Source: Macrocystis pyrifera
Lineage: Eukaryota; Sar; Phaeophyceae; Laminariales; Laminariaceae
Reading direction: 5' to 3'
Length of the DNA stretch: 64,000 nt
Assembly: GCA_031763025.1 (NCBI GenBank)
Contig: JASSKH010000020.1
Span: 10,848,528 to 10,912,527, forward strand
Shown: in pieces, positions 21,646-33,497 of the stretch
How the letters are laid out: each line of letters begins with the position of its first letter
Numbering within the stretch: position 1 is the stretch's first letter
Notes under the pieces: model-generated
The model's input: the letters and a program-made list of their open reading frames with translations, nothing else
Database searches by the model: none
Told to the model about the DNA's origin: nothing
Position numbers and translations under genes: made by a program

Positions 21646-23917
21646 AGGGGGTACAAGTACAGCCGCGGAGAGACAATTATTTGATATATATTCGGTTTTC
21701 CCCTTGTAATCGTACAGCCCGCAGATGGGCCTACATTGATTGGCGCCACGGTATGTATCTTTGGGCAGACAAGAGCTCCCCACCTGCAATCTGGTAGCGG
21801 CGGGGTGTCGTACTCATATTTCCCCCAGCGTGAATCGTTGCGCTCGTTGTTCGTTCCACCGTAGCTGTCAAGGAAGGCCGGTGATACCTGGAGCGTCATC
21901 TGAATCGTCGGGGCATTGGCCCATCGTAACACGGCACGAGGGCCTACCGGTACTGACACGAGAAATTAACTCCATGCATTGACGCTGTTATTCATAAGCA
22001 AGAAAATCCTCTTCAAAAGCGGTTCTTAGTAGGATGTAGCTCACTCTTCATGCGACTTCCCGGACACCTGAAGGCACTTCGTGCTTGGTGCAGGCAAAGT
22101 TTGGCTGGTTGGTGAAAACCCAACGTGCTCCGTCCGTGTATTGTAGGGATACGTCTGTCTATGGTCATACGACTACGGCCATGAATGATATGAGTACACC
22201 CTCCCTTCCCGCACCGAACGGTATGTTGCTGCGGCTGCTCCGGTTGCAGCTGCTCCGCTTCATCTCCAGTAGAACCAACATACCAAGATCAACACCACTT
22301 CAGGCTTACCCCTGGCCCTACTGAGGTCGACAGGCTGCTGCTACTGGTGCAGGACTCAAGCCGCCCTTCTCTTTCGCGCCCCCACCACCCCCTCTTCCAC
22401 TGTCTAATTGAAGCTCTGGTACGGGAACCCAACTCGTGCGGATCTCGACTTGGTAGAATCTAACCTCTCCCACCAATCTGATACCTGCAGAAAGTACGCG
22501 GTCGAGCATCTTCGGATATCTTGTCGAGCCCAACTCGCTCCTGGTCCTTCTGCATCATTTCCCAAGCTGCCCCCTCCACATCCCGTTCCTTCCTCCTGTC
22601 CTCGAGCCGTTGCCGAAACAGGCCGGCCTTGGCTACTACCATCGCCACACTACATCGTGTGCATCCTGTTCCATCATGATCTGCTCGACTTGTTGAAGAA
22701 TCAGGCGCCGCTCCTTTGCCTATGACATATAACGCCACCGCCGTCCTCTCGTTGTTGCCCCCTCCCCCAATGCAGAACAGAAATACCGTCGGCTACCCCC
22801 GGTCGAGAGGCAACGTTTGAACGTGTTTGTACATTCGCCGCTGTAGACGCGACCGCTTGTGGCACGCGTGGCTGGTGGCTTATCGTCGTCATTGAAGAGG
22901 AAAACGGACCAAGTGACCAACATCACAACCAACCACACAACGGTCGTATCGCGACATCACATACGCAACATATACACAGTACGTACGAGGAGTATCGTAT
23001 ATTGTCACGGGCGCTTGGCACCTACAGTAACAGTCCCACTACTTGCTCGGCGACCTGTGACTACGTATATACGTACCTGGTACTTCTTTTTTTTTCTTCA
23101 GTTTTCAAGAGTTTTTCGGTAGTTACTTCCTTCTTGCCTGGTTGTCCGGTGGCTACGTGCGAGTAGCTGGTAGCTGGCAGGGGGAACGAACGCCTGCGTC
23201 GTTGTGTTCTACCTTTTCAGCTTCCGGCACCCTATCACCGACCGACAGATAGGAAAAACTACGTCGTACCCAGCACACAAAGTACGAAGGCATACCAATC
23301 AGACGGCCTCACACAATATTCACCCCTAGTCTGCGTCGACCAGTGTGGATAACCCTACTATCACAAGCAGCCCGCAAATGTCGTCTACGTACTCGGGGAT
23401 CCCTTTTACGTATAACCTGCATGAAATCTACGCTTTCCTCTGACAGTCTGCCGTGTCCCGTTCGTCGAGACGCGATTGACGCTCGAGTCTTACGGCGATG
23501 CTTACTGTCTCCTGTCTCACAGAGACATCGCGGCGACTGATAAATCGATTGTCGCGTGTACGAGTAAACCCTATATCTATAGTAGTGGGAGTTTGCCTTG
23601 GGAATCTGTGGATTGCACGACATAGAAACAGCATAGTTGGAAGCCCTGTCTTCTCCACCATGGAAAGTAGTCCAGTCACATGCGCTGATCCACCAAATAG
23701 TATGGATACCACGTCTAAACCGCGCAACTACTACACCTACGCCTTCATGTTGTCCGCAACACTTTCCCCTGCCCCTGTCGTTTTCGGATAATGTCGTGCC
23801 ATACGCTACACGGTCGCTTAAACCCGCTGAGTTATCAACGGGTATCTTGCCCTGGAACCAGAACGCGAACATGCACAACAGGGCGTTTCTCTAGGTGGAG
23901 GGCTGATATCCGCATTC
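21646..23917. other. Unassigned region downstream of the host gene
   Basis: No gene recognised. A minus-strand frame at 22460-22738 is rich in Arg, Glu and Gln but matches nothing known and lacks clear exon borders. One TACCTGGTA word is at 23074. Confidence 0.35.
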
Positions 23918-24272
23918 CTACGCTAAACCAGGACAAATCTGAGACTCGAAGGTGTCGAACTTACGCTGCAGGCGTGCTTCGCTTACATCAGCACCCTCGT
24001 ACAGTAGCGAATCGTTGGACGGTGCGTGCTCAGCCGCCACTTCGATAAACGATTTTTTTAGCAGTTCAGCTACATCTGCATTCGGTGCCAGAAAGTCCGC
24101 GATCGCAGCCGATTGGTCGGCATCGCCAACACGGTCGTAGTCATGGCAGACGACGAATTCCGGACCCAGCTCCGCGAGGAAAGAATGCACGACGGCGATA
24201 TCTGTAAGCAGGATTTGCATATACTGCATGTAGTCCTCTTCCGGCGTCGAACTTCCCTTGTTTTGTAGGCGG
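23918..24272 (-). CDS. P-loop sulfotransferase-like gene, exon 2 (C-terminal)
   Basis: This is the last coding exon of the gene whose first exon is at 36221-36792. It starts after a GTCGCAG acceptor (AG complement at 24273-24274) and ends in a stop at 23918-23920. It gives RLQNKGSSTPEEDYMQYMQI, then LLTDIAVVHSFLAELGPEFV, VCHDYDRVGDADQSAAIADF, LAPNADVAELLKKSFIEVA and a tail ending RKFDTFESQICPGLA. This Asp/Glu-rich helical C-terminus follows the P-loop and 3'-phosphate segments in related stramenopile proteins known to me. The donor leaves two bases and this acceptor supplies one, so the join keeps frame (phase 2) and makes one Ser codon. The reading extends open upstream to 24484, but that part is intron. 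Confidence 0.7.
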
Positions 24273-24529
24273 CTGCGACAATATCCACGTTTGTATCGGT
24301 TGCAGAGCGTTCGGGCAGGAATAGGAGCACGAACTACGTTGTTGGTTCGTACGCAGCTCCATGAAGATGGAGGGTTAGGGTATATACTTGACGCATGATA
24401 CGGTAGTATTGTAATGTAGTAGTGCCCTTCAAACTGTCTAAGGCTCCTCACCTTAGCAGCGCACGACAATGTTAACAATACCATGGCCTACAGTACGTCC
24501 AATACGAACAATGCTGAAAAAACACAAAC

Positions 24530-24640
24530 GGTGTTCCGACAAGATTGGGTGTACCCTCGGTCAAGCAGCGCGTCAGTCAAAAACGAAAAGGACAAAAAAA
24601 AGTACAACACCCCGATCGTAGCATGCGCCATTATTTCGTA
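24530..24640 (+). repeat. Dispersed repeat pair, copy 1
   Basis: It contains 'ttccgacaagattgggtg' and 'acaccccgatcgtagcat'. The related copy at 28155-28250 has 'ttccaacgagattgggtc' and 'taccccggtcgtagcac'. Confidence 0.5.
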
Positions 24641-26180
24641 TCGATTGGCCGAACTCATCATGATGCAAGGGGGGCCCAACCATGCGCGGTTCATGTGGAC
24701 TCGGTAGAATCCCGCCAAATCGAGAAAAATGTTTTTAGAATGCTTGGACAACCAACTTCCATGTATTTCAGTTGTACGGTACGTACTGCCTACGATATAA
24801 CACTTTGGAAACGCAAAAGGTTCACGGGATGAAAAGCCCACCCGCGGAAGCTGAACCACATATTAGTCACCGATAGCGATAGCGATGAACCAAGTTCCTC
24901 GCTCCCTCTGACGCACGAATACACATAGTCGTGATACGGAAGATATCCGGCGTCCCCAGAGGCTTGGTTGGTGGTCCTCGAGCCTACTAACTCAAATTTG
25001 GTGGGCTCTACGTACTATCAACGAGTGCACATACTCGTATGGTATTTTTCTTGCGTAAAAATTGTTTGGCGGAAACCGCGAAAGCGTGATTTACGAGCAG
25101 CAGCATTGGACAATAGTCGACGAGCACTGGGAATGATGAACCCTATGCGTGATGAAAATGAAGGCACCTACGGGGGGGTACAGGGACTAGACCTGTGTGT
25201 GACCACGGCTTGTCCAGAAGCTGGAAAGTAAGATGATAACAAAATAAAACGAGGGGGTAATTTTGGGCCAAACTCACTCTTTCTGGCTGACGGGACGTCT
25301 TCCCACCAAAGTCAACTCAGGAGAACCGTTCCCCACCGAAACAGAATACATCTTTTTCAGGAGTTTCGTTTTGGTTTCGTGGTTAGGGTCGTTGTTTGTC
25401 CTGGTGCTTACCATTTTCTCCTCAAGAATGGCAGTTCTCGAGCGAGGTAGAGACTCCTCACCTCATTTCTGTAGATACGTCTGCCTGAGAAAAAATTAGG
25501 TACCCACCTCCCACCGTAGCACAAGCCTGCAATACGTGCGATATTTACGACGGCATCGAGCGAACGTCGGGGGGACGCCGAACCCCACAGACGGCACCTG
25601 CACAAGCATGTCTATCTTCAGTTAGAAGGGGAGACGACGCGATGATTTTGCGCCGCCCCCCGAGTCAATCCCTCACGACCATACCAGGTGTATCCACGTC
25701 GGAAGCTACGGCACCGGTGGAGCTCTCGGGGATAGTTTGTCTGGGTGGCGCGAGTGGCGTTTCGCCAAACATTCCGGCGACTTGGCAGGGGTGTCGGGGA
25801 GTTGCGACCAAACGTGCACTGTTGTCTTTGCCGCCTCCTAAAACAAAGCAAAAAATAAAGTCACACCATAGTAGCTCAAGTAGTGGACAAACGAATTTCA
25901 CCCACCCCTTTTACAGAGACGAAAACTACCAGGAATTAGATAATACTAAAACAAGGTTTATCATCAGAGAGTGCAAAGCGCTAGTTCCAATCATACCTTC
26001 CACACGTAAAAGAGAATACAGAATCCAGTGACTTCAAACGTAGATGTCACCAATCAGACGTGAGTGCATGACGAAACCATTGCGGTGAACCTCAATATGC
26101 TTCTCTGCTGTGTCCAAGATATGTACACCATAGCACGCCTACCGCGACGCGAGTGGCGCAGTGATGCACATAAGAATGAC
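24641..26180. other. Unassigned intronic DNA
   Basis: No gene or element recognised. Confidence 0.35.
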
Positions 26181-26285
26181 TTGTTTAGTTCAAGCAGCCA
26201 AAAGTGAGGACGATCATGCTTGAACTAGTTCAAGCACCCACAAGTCAGGACGATATCGCAGACAGTTGCTTGAACTAGCCAAGAA
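26181..26285. repeat. Short direct and inverted repeats
   Basis: 'agttcaagca' followed by 'aggacgat' occurs at about 26189 and 26229, and 'gcttgaacta' at about 26219 and 26269. They form nested direct and inverted copies. Confidence 0.5.
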
Positions 26286-26998
26286 TTCTTGGCATTTTTA
26301 GCCCGTTTTGGCCATTATTTAGGCCGAACGAGTTGAACACATATCTCACTGTCCGCGCTTATTTCGGGCGCGTCAGTTAAATATCGCGAAAGAAGTTGTT
26401 CATGTTCACACACAAGGACCGCAGTACGTCCCGAAATGACCTCAGAAAGTCAACGAATCCCATGCATTTTGCGATTTTTCGTCGTGGTGCTGGCTTGCAA
26501 CTTTGAGTTCACGAAATCACGTCGTGAGCCACTTCTGGTCGCCCTCTGCTGCTGCCTGGTGCACCCGACGCTCCCACACAGGTCACAACGAGTGTGGCTC
26601 GATTCGTCAACCTGAGGTTGCTTGTGAGGAGCTGTAGCTGTCTCCAACTTTGCTAACAATCAGTTGGGGGTAGCGTCTTGTTCAATCTAGTGTCTCCCGT
26701 ATTTCGCTCAAATTTCGACAACTGCAACACCTCCAAGTCGAGATGTAGGCCTCCGTTCAGGAAGGACGGACGGCCAATCTGGAGAGATACGCAAGCAGTT
26801 GTAGATCAGCATCTTAGTGCAAATTGATACACACGTTATTTGCTACTGCATTAGCCTGCCGAAGATCCAAACACAGGGTTCAAAATAGTCGTATAACAAA
26901 CTTGAGCGTAAACACATCTTGCGACTGGAATCGCCCAGAAACCCGGGGATGGGGGTGGATAAGGTTCACCGTGACCTTAACAGTTTAGACTGCCCTTT
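26286..26998. other. Unassigned intronic DNA
   Basis: No gene or repeat recognised. Confidence 0.3.
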
Positions 26999-27165
26999 TG
27001 TTCCCAATGTGATCGTTCAGGGTTGGAATTTGGCCCCGAAACCATGTACGGAGCACCCTTGCATTCCGATTATGATCGTTCAGGGTCAAGCCACGCAACA
27101 ATCTATGCTGCACATTTATGCTGCACACTTGTGTTTCAAGTGTGAATGTTCAGGATCAGGGTTGG
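26999..27165. repeat. Degenerate tandem repeat, 60-70 bp
   Basis: 'gtgatcgttcagggt' type blocks at about 27009, 27074 and 27143, with 'acccttgcattcc' type spacers. Confidence 0.5.
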
Positions 27166-27414
27166 CAACAGCTCAAAGAGTATGGCATGGGAACCACAGC
27201 TTCGGGGCGGCAATACGAACACAAGCGTAGATACTTTAGAGCCTGGGTATCTCGGGATGATAAGCCATTGCGCGATCGACAGCTTTGGCTAAACGCAAAA
27301 CAGCCCGCGCTGCGAGTCCTCTATCCTTAAGACCAACACATTATCACGCTAAGCTTGAGCATCGACAAGTTGTTGTATAGCGAATCAACTGTGCCAACAC
27401 ATAGCGTGTGTATG

Positions 27415-27505
27415 TGCCTGTTCTTCGCATCGAAGCGTTCTTTCTACCCGTCGACATCCAACACACCCAGTGTGCGTTCCGATTCTTCAATCCAACTGTA
27501 GAGAC
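27415..27505 (+). repeat. Dispersed repeat family R90, copy 2
   Basis: It contains 'cgttctttctacccg', 'tcgacatccaaca' and 'ccgattcttcaatccaac'. Same family as 6520-6605 and 33370-33455. Confidence 0.65.
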
Positions 27506-28154
27506 GAGACACGATCTATGACAGAGGTGCACCCGGTATTTTTCTGAGGCTCCCCCCTTTCGGACCTCTGTAGTACTACAGTAGTGAACCACACAAACAC
27601 TGCCTTCGAGAAGAATGAAGTGCCACCCGATGGGCGAGAGATAAAAGGCGTGCCATGAGGCGTGCTGCGGTGGAGTTAGCCCGAAACCTCGTGGTGAGAC
27701 AGACTCAACACTCCACGTTAAACTAGCTCCACATTTCAACTCCAAAATTCGATTTCAGGAAACGCCACGTGTAAGGGGCGACCCGATGGACAGTCCCAGT
27801 GCCTGTTACAATACGTTTCTCACGAAACGTGGTGTAAAGCACCCTTGTCATTTCATCAATATTGGGGTTGAGGAGTTCCGTCATTCAGAACTGCATTGTC
27901 CGACCAAGACAGGGCTACCTCTGTCATACCCCGTGTGCCATTTCGCCAAGCACCATTAGTGCTAACCACGCCGTTCCGGTGCGTGTTCTTTGGTTAGAGA
28001 TGCACCTACAGTAGAACTGAGAGGCTCCGCGCGTGAGGAGACCTCGGCATCGCCCAAAAACAAGAGCGTGTTGAGAAAACGAAAGTGCACGCGACGAAGG
28101 TACCCTGTATGATGCCGGTATATCACACAAATAGTGGCGTGAAGCACTGCTGGT
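27506..28154. other. Unassigned intronic DNA
   Basis: No gene recognised. Confidence 0.3.
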
Positions 28155-28250
28155 AGTGGTATTCCAACGAGATTGGGTCAAGAAGACAGTTTATTCAGAC
28201 TTTATTTTTACGAAAAGTGCTACCCCGGTCGTAGCACGCGTCTTCCAACA
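28155..28250 (+). repeat. Dispersed repeat pair, copy 2
   Basis: Partner of 24530-24640, described there. Confidence 0.5.
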
Positions 28251-29742
28251 GTATTAGGCATCAGTGTTGCAATGACGAAGAAGCCCAGCAGGCAGGAATA
28301 TGTTTCACACAAATTAAATGCTCCTTCGCACTACACGTCGAGACACAAATATCATCACTTTGTCATTTGCAGCTTAACTCGTACCAGGTAGGAGGTTTTT
28401 CCCTCAGAAATCGTCTGGACAGACCGTGGCCACAGGTGTCGTCCCTTCTTCCCGGCACGCGCCTTCGATCTAATCACGCATAGGGTACAGCATTCCTACT
28501 TCTCATCGACTTTCATCGAATGTTGCTAAGTTACGCTCTCGCACTTTCCGCTGATCACTTTTCATGCAAGAATAAGTATTTATGGGTATGCATGCGGTGA
28601 GGCTTGAACGGACGAAATTAATCCAAGCAGGCACGCGGAACCCCTGCCAAGCCACCCGAGACGCCGGCCATTGCGGCTCTTTGGTTACTTATCTACGACA
28701 CAGGGACACTACACTGTGATGCGATACGTAAGAGTAGACATTAGGGCAGTGCCACACCATCGTACTGGGTACGACAAACACGTCATACACATTCTAGCTA
28801 GCGTTGGAAGGGAGAAAAATCAAACGAAACAAATCGAAAAACGAACCTTGTATAATAGATGAGTAAAGCATTTTCGTGTTTAGCCGAACCACGTTTGAGT
28901 GCTTTCAACGGGCTAGAGTGAAACGAAACTCGCGCTGGACATTGTATGCCATATTCCAACGAATCGCAAATCGCGCGTCAAATCGAAAGATACAGATGCC
29001 CGATATCCGATAAAATGCCATACCAGGGTATTCCCCAGCGCGGAGGGTGTGTGGTTCTACTGTCCCCTCCCTCTTGTTGACACGGTCTACGGTAGGCGAT
29101 GGACATGCGGTGTCATATAAAATAAAAAAAAAGACATGCGTGCTGCTCGGCTGTACCATGACGTGTTTCTCCGCATTTCCGCCTAGCATACTAAATATCG
29201 AATCAGCATCGGAGTTTTGATCGATCCAATCCGATCCGATGCGGTTGATATCGAGTTGGATATCGGATATCGTTATTTTAGGCCTGTGCGGGATCGCAAT
29301 CAATGTTTGCTCCAGTATTCAAACAAACGGAAAACACCCACGTGGCCTTCCAGCCGTTTATACAAGAAAAATTCGTCCAGCCAGGGCATACGGCAAACCA
29401 CCTAAATGACTACATTCCTCCGATTCAGAATGAAAAATCGAACCAATACGGTGGGATTTCGCACGACCTTGTAGAGACACCAATAGTTTACTCGTATGTT
29501 TACTTGACTTTAGCCTGCCTCTCCCTGTTGAGGTATCTGAACAGGAGGGGTGATGTCGGCACTTGTTGAGCTCGGGTTCCCGGTTCAGCTATACGTTTGA
29601 CATCTGGCGAGGTTTCCCTTGCAGTCTAAGTGACTGCTCAAGTACGGACCTTTGTAATTTTTATATAACAGGCGAAAATATATACCACCAAAACTAGTAT
29701 GGGGGCCACGAAGCAATCGATGTTGTTCGGACGCGTGCTACG
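28251..29742. other. Unassigned intronic DNA
   Basis: No gene recognised. A minus-strand frame of 132 codons at 28905-29303 has no domain features. One TACCAGGTA word is at 28382. Confidence 0.35.
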
Positions 29743-29935
29743 CTAGGGGTTGCAATTAGGGGTTGCAATTAGGGGTTGCAAAAAGGGCTTGCAAGTAGAG
29801 GTTGAAACGAGGGGTTAAAATCAGTGGTTGCAAACAGAGGTTCCAATTAGGGGGTGACATTAAGGGTTGCAACCCGGGTTTGCAGTTAGGTGTCGCATGT
29901 AGGGGTTGCATATATGGGTTGCAAGTCGGGGATGC
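29743..29935. repeat. Minisatellite, about 14-bp unit
   Basis: Variants of 'aggggttgcaatt' are repeated about 13 times. The first three copies are nearly perfect and the rest diverge. The G-rich strand is the plus strand. Confidence 0.8.
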
Positions 29936-31229
29936 ATGGACGGCTACCACGTTTCGGCCAAACCGGCACTGGGACTGACTGACTGATGGATGCGGCTTCT
30001 CAACTGAGGAACCATCCAGTATCGCTTGTGTTTAGAGTGGGTTTCGGTGTTACAGACCTGGTACAGTAGGCCTTGGGATTGACTTCTCATCGGGTTAGTA
30101 AGCGTGCACTTTTCTAATAACAGACCCTTCTAGGGCGAACTGTAGTCCCGTATTTGGGACAACCTCTCACACTCTAAGTAGTGAGCCCCCGGAGCGGGAC
30201 TGCCGCCCTGAAACGGTTGACGCCCTTGCTTAGATGAAATGTCACACCTGGTACCTGGCTCTAGGGAATAAGCGGCCTCCCCGCCCCCACGGCGTTAGCG
30301 CCACAGTAAGGGGGGTTCGCAGTAATGAAGCCATTGTGGGAAGCTGGAAATAAAATAAACGAAGAGGATTGAGAAGCAAATGGAAGAACACACAATTTTG
30401 GGGCCGAGAGGGGCAGGAGTAATTATGGCCGATACGAAAATATGCCTGGTATATATTATACTTGACAGGAAGAATTAAGGTGTCAAGGGGAGGGGGTCTC
30501 CAGTTTCCTCTCATCGGCGTTTTTATTGTTTCGTGACCAAACCGTGCTTCGGTTGAAAAAACAAATACGTTTTCATGTCGCCGGAGGCCTCGACCAATGA
30601 GATGCCTGTCTAATAATGCTTCCTGAAGTTCGGTTCAAAATGGCACTACGTGCTGCAACCAGATCACACATGTGATAGTTGAGTCGAGAACGCGATCTCT
30701 GGTAAAGATCCTTACTAACGGGTTGTATTGGGAGCTCGGTAATCTTGCCGTACGACAACATGGCAGCCGCGGAAAGTACGAGTGAGATCAGCATCCTTAT
30801 GTGCGACTGCCGTGAATATTTGGTGGTTTTTAGTTGGCCCGTGTCAAGAGTTATTACCATCGATAATAATCGAATTCGACCAGCCAAATTTCGGCCCTCT
30901 CCAGCCTCGGGAATACAAGGCACTGGAGTAGATTATCACAGAATGAACTGCCGAAATACTGCAGGTAGCATATATCATGTATACTAGAAAAGTGGAAATG
31001 AGGACCGTGACAAAAGACTTGAAATGGTCAAACTCTAAAGTGCAACAAGCTACTGCGTTGTCGGCGCCTCTTCTGATGGACGTAAATGATGCTCTACAGT
31101 TGCGAGCGTGAGCGACGCTCCTCGTTTGCATCGTTCTTGTGGCAAACCCTTTAGAACTGAAGCTGCTTCGTTTTCTGGAAAACATCACTTGGAACTATTA
31201 ATAGTGTGGGATAGAAACAACACTCACTC
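29936..31229. other. Unassigned intronic DNA
   Basis: No gene recognised. The 'atcttgccgtacgac' word at 30736 matches the 6.1-6.8 kb duplications. Confidence 0.35.
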
Positions 31230-32670
31230 GCACTACCAAACAAGATGCTGAGAATTATCCGTAATTTCCACGATGGCATGCGGGCCCGCGTGCGTACGGA
31301 TGACGACGAGCACTCGGAGTGGATTGATGTCACGCAGGGGCTGCGGCAAGGCTGTGTGCTATCACCGTTACCGTTCAACGTATTCTTCGCTGCTGCGTTA
31401 CACGTCGTACTAGTACGCTTCAGCCATGACGAAGCCATCGTAAGGGGTTTGGTCCAACTCAGTGATGCTGGAGTAGTCGGAACGGAGGGGCAGGAGCCGT
31501 TGGCGTGCATGCGAAGGGCTGCATGGGGCATGTCGTACGCCGATGAGGCAGGAATTGTCTCGAAATCGGCTGAAGGGCTCGCGAAAATGATGACAGGCAT
31601 CGTGACTGTCTTCGAAGCAGCAGGCCTCACGGTGTCGGAAAAGAAGACAGAGACAATGCTTCTACAAACACCTGACCAGAAAACCCTCGCACCACCGCTC
31701 GTCATCGAAGCAGCAGGCCAGAGGTGTAAGCAGGCGGCCCAGTTCTTATACCTAGGCGGCACCATCCACGAACACGCTGACCTCTCGCTCGAAATCGACC
31801 GACGGATCCGTCTCATGCGAGCATGCCTCAAACGGTACGGCCCTGAGCTGTATGATAGGACGACCGCCTCCCTTAGCCTGAAAGTCCGAACGCTGAAGGC
31901 CGAGGTGTTTGAGACCCTACTGTACAGGTGTATGACGTGGACCCTCAGAACGGAACACTTTGCCAAGCATCGAACGGCTCACCACCAAGTCCTGTTGCGA
32001 GCCATTGGCTTCCAGCGACAACTTCGTACAGACCATACCACCCTCTCGTACGCGAAGGCTCTCAAGATGGCACGTTGCGAGAGCATCAAAACGGCAATCC
32101 GCAAACGACGGCTCTTCTTCGCCAGGGGGGGTGACACGGCAAAGCAAGGATCGATTACCCAGTCGGGTTATTTTCGGGACGATGGCTGTTGGGGAGAACC
32201 CGAGACCTGGCGGACAGTTTAAGACTCGGCATAGATGCATAGTAGAATACCTTAGGGAGTTCCGAGCCACCGAAGGGTCAACGGAACTTGCCCCCTTGGT
32301 ATTTGGAGTTGAGACCGCGCTGTGGTCCACTGCTGCAAAAAAGGCGGGGAAGTGGTACGGGGAGATCCTCGAAGCAGCCGAACGGTTCATGGTCAGGTGG
32401 CACGAGGGTGAGGCTGACCTGAGTAGGCAGGGCCGCGCATCCGCCGTGGGTGGTGTCCCAAGGGAATGGGGGGAAGAGGGGCAACAAGAGGAGTAGCAGA
32501 AAACCCGACCAAGGGAATGCGGAGAGGGGGGGGAACAGGAGTAGAAGGGAAATTGCAGTGGACGAAAGTAGGAAGGAGTTGGCAGACAAGGTAGCAAGGT
32601 GCCGGGCAGACCAGGAAGTAAAACATGACTATACTAATCGTGCCACCAACTGGTGCAGCTGGTTCGAACG
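31230..32670 (+). mobile_element. LINE 1: 5'-truncated non-LTR retrotransposon
   Basis: The copy begins inside the RT domain ([12 protein letters not shown]) and runs to a VDESRKELADKVARCRAD C-terminal segment and T-rich DNA. It lies antisense to the host gene in its long intron. A second fragment of the same family is at 60540-60930. Part of the 3' end (ADRVARYQAD-type) recurs just downstream at 32900-33010. 5' truncation is usual for LINEs. Confidence 0.85.
31245..32222 (+). pseudogene. LINE 1 reverse transcriptase, C-terminal half
   Basis: 325 codons. Residues 32-45 read [14 protein letters not shown] (RT motif with the QG pair). Residues 97-104 are SYADEAGI, where YADD is expected, so the second catalytic Asp is Glu. 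[20 protein letters not shown] follows, typical of the region after the LINE palm. The thumb-like tail ends [14 protein letters not shown]. After this the family's reading continues in another frame ([19 protein letters not shown] and on to about 32500), so the copy has a frameshift. With the truncation and the altered YADD it is inactive. Confidence 0.85.
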
Positions 32671-32679
32671 TGGTCTTCC

Positions 32680-32760
32680 TTTGTCTTCCTTTTGTTTTTG
32701 TTTTGTTTTTTTTGTTTTCTTTTGTTTTTTTTTCATTTTATTTTCTTCTTTTTTGCGCTG
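32680..32760 (+). repeat. T-rich tract after LINE 1
   Basis: A G/T-rich run, almost all T with single G or C interruptions, following the LINE 3' end. It may be the 3' tail region of the element. Confidence 0.5.
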
Positions 32761-32899
32761 ACCTAATGTGATTTTCGTTTTATTTATTTCTCTTCCTTTC
32801 TCCGATTGATAAGCCTTGTTGAAGGAGTCGTGTGACGTGGGTGGATGACGAGCCTGCTTCGCTTGTTTCGTATTGTCTGACGCCGAGGGGCCGGACATA

Positions 32900-33015
32900 G
32901 TTGACGAACACTGGACGGAGGCGGCAGATAGGGTAGCAAGGTACCAGGCGGACTAGCAGGGAGACCCTGGCTGTGCTACTCGTACCATAAACTGCTGCCG
33001 CTACCTGGAGGATGC
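32900..33015 (+). repeat. Second copy of the LINE 1 3' end
   Basis: 'ggcagatagggtagcaaggt' and what follows match 32590-32650 ('ggcagacaaggtagcaaggt'), so the terminal segment is duplicated with a spacing of about 340 bp. Confidence 0.55.
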
Positions 33016-33369
33016 TTTGTGCTTTGGTGTGCCTGTTATTTTCCCTTGGTTCTTAGTCTTACTCTGTTGACGACGACTATTAATAGTGATGTTTTCTTCT
33101 TTTCATTTTTTTTTCCGGCTAGTTTTTTTCAAGTGTCTGCCAGATCCCCTGCGGGGGGGGCACGATGGTTTGTTTCTTACCAGGTATATTTTTTTATTTT
33201 CTATGTCGAATTTTCTTCTTTGTTTTTTTATTATTATTATTTCGTTTCGTTTCTCTATGTCATGGGATGTGTATGTCGTGCCTGTCGTATGCAGTATGAT
33301 GACATGGCATTCCATTGCATACGTGACGACGTAGTTTCTGGGGCGTAGCTTTGTGACCACAGACCTTGT
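33016..33369. other. Unassigned, T-rich
   Basis: No gene recognised. T-rich tracts give a false hydrophobic frame. One ACTATTAATAGT word at 33076 and one TACCAGGTA word at 33178. Confidence 0.3.
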
Positions 33370-33453
33370 ATCTCTCTAGGATTGAAGAATCGGCACGGGC
33401 ACCGGTTGTGCTGGATGTCGACGGGTAGAAAGAACGGTTTAATATGAAGAAAA

Positions 33454-33455
<2 letters not shown>
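33370..33455 (-). repeat. Dispersed repeat family R90, copy 3
   Basis: The minus strand reads AAACCGTTCTTTCTACCCG, TCGACATCCAGCA and CCGATTCTTCAATCCTA, matching 6520-6605 and 27415-27505. It directly abuts the CAA microsatellite. Confidence 0.65.
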
Positions 33456-33495
<40 letters not shown>

Positions 33496-33497
33496 CT
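33456..33497. repeat. (CAA)n microsatellite
   Basis: About 14 uninterrupted CAA units. It yields the poly-Val and poly-Cys frames seen on the minus strand. Confidence 0.9.

Noticed and set aside
22460-22892. Arg/Glu/Gln-rich minus-strand frames as exons
   Set aside because: They look somewhat coding-like, but there are no matching splice borders, no family and changing frames. May be an old element remnant.
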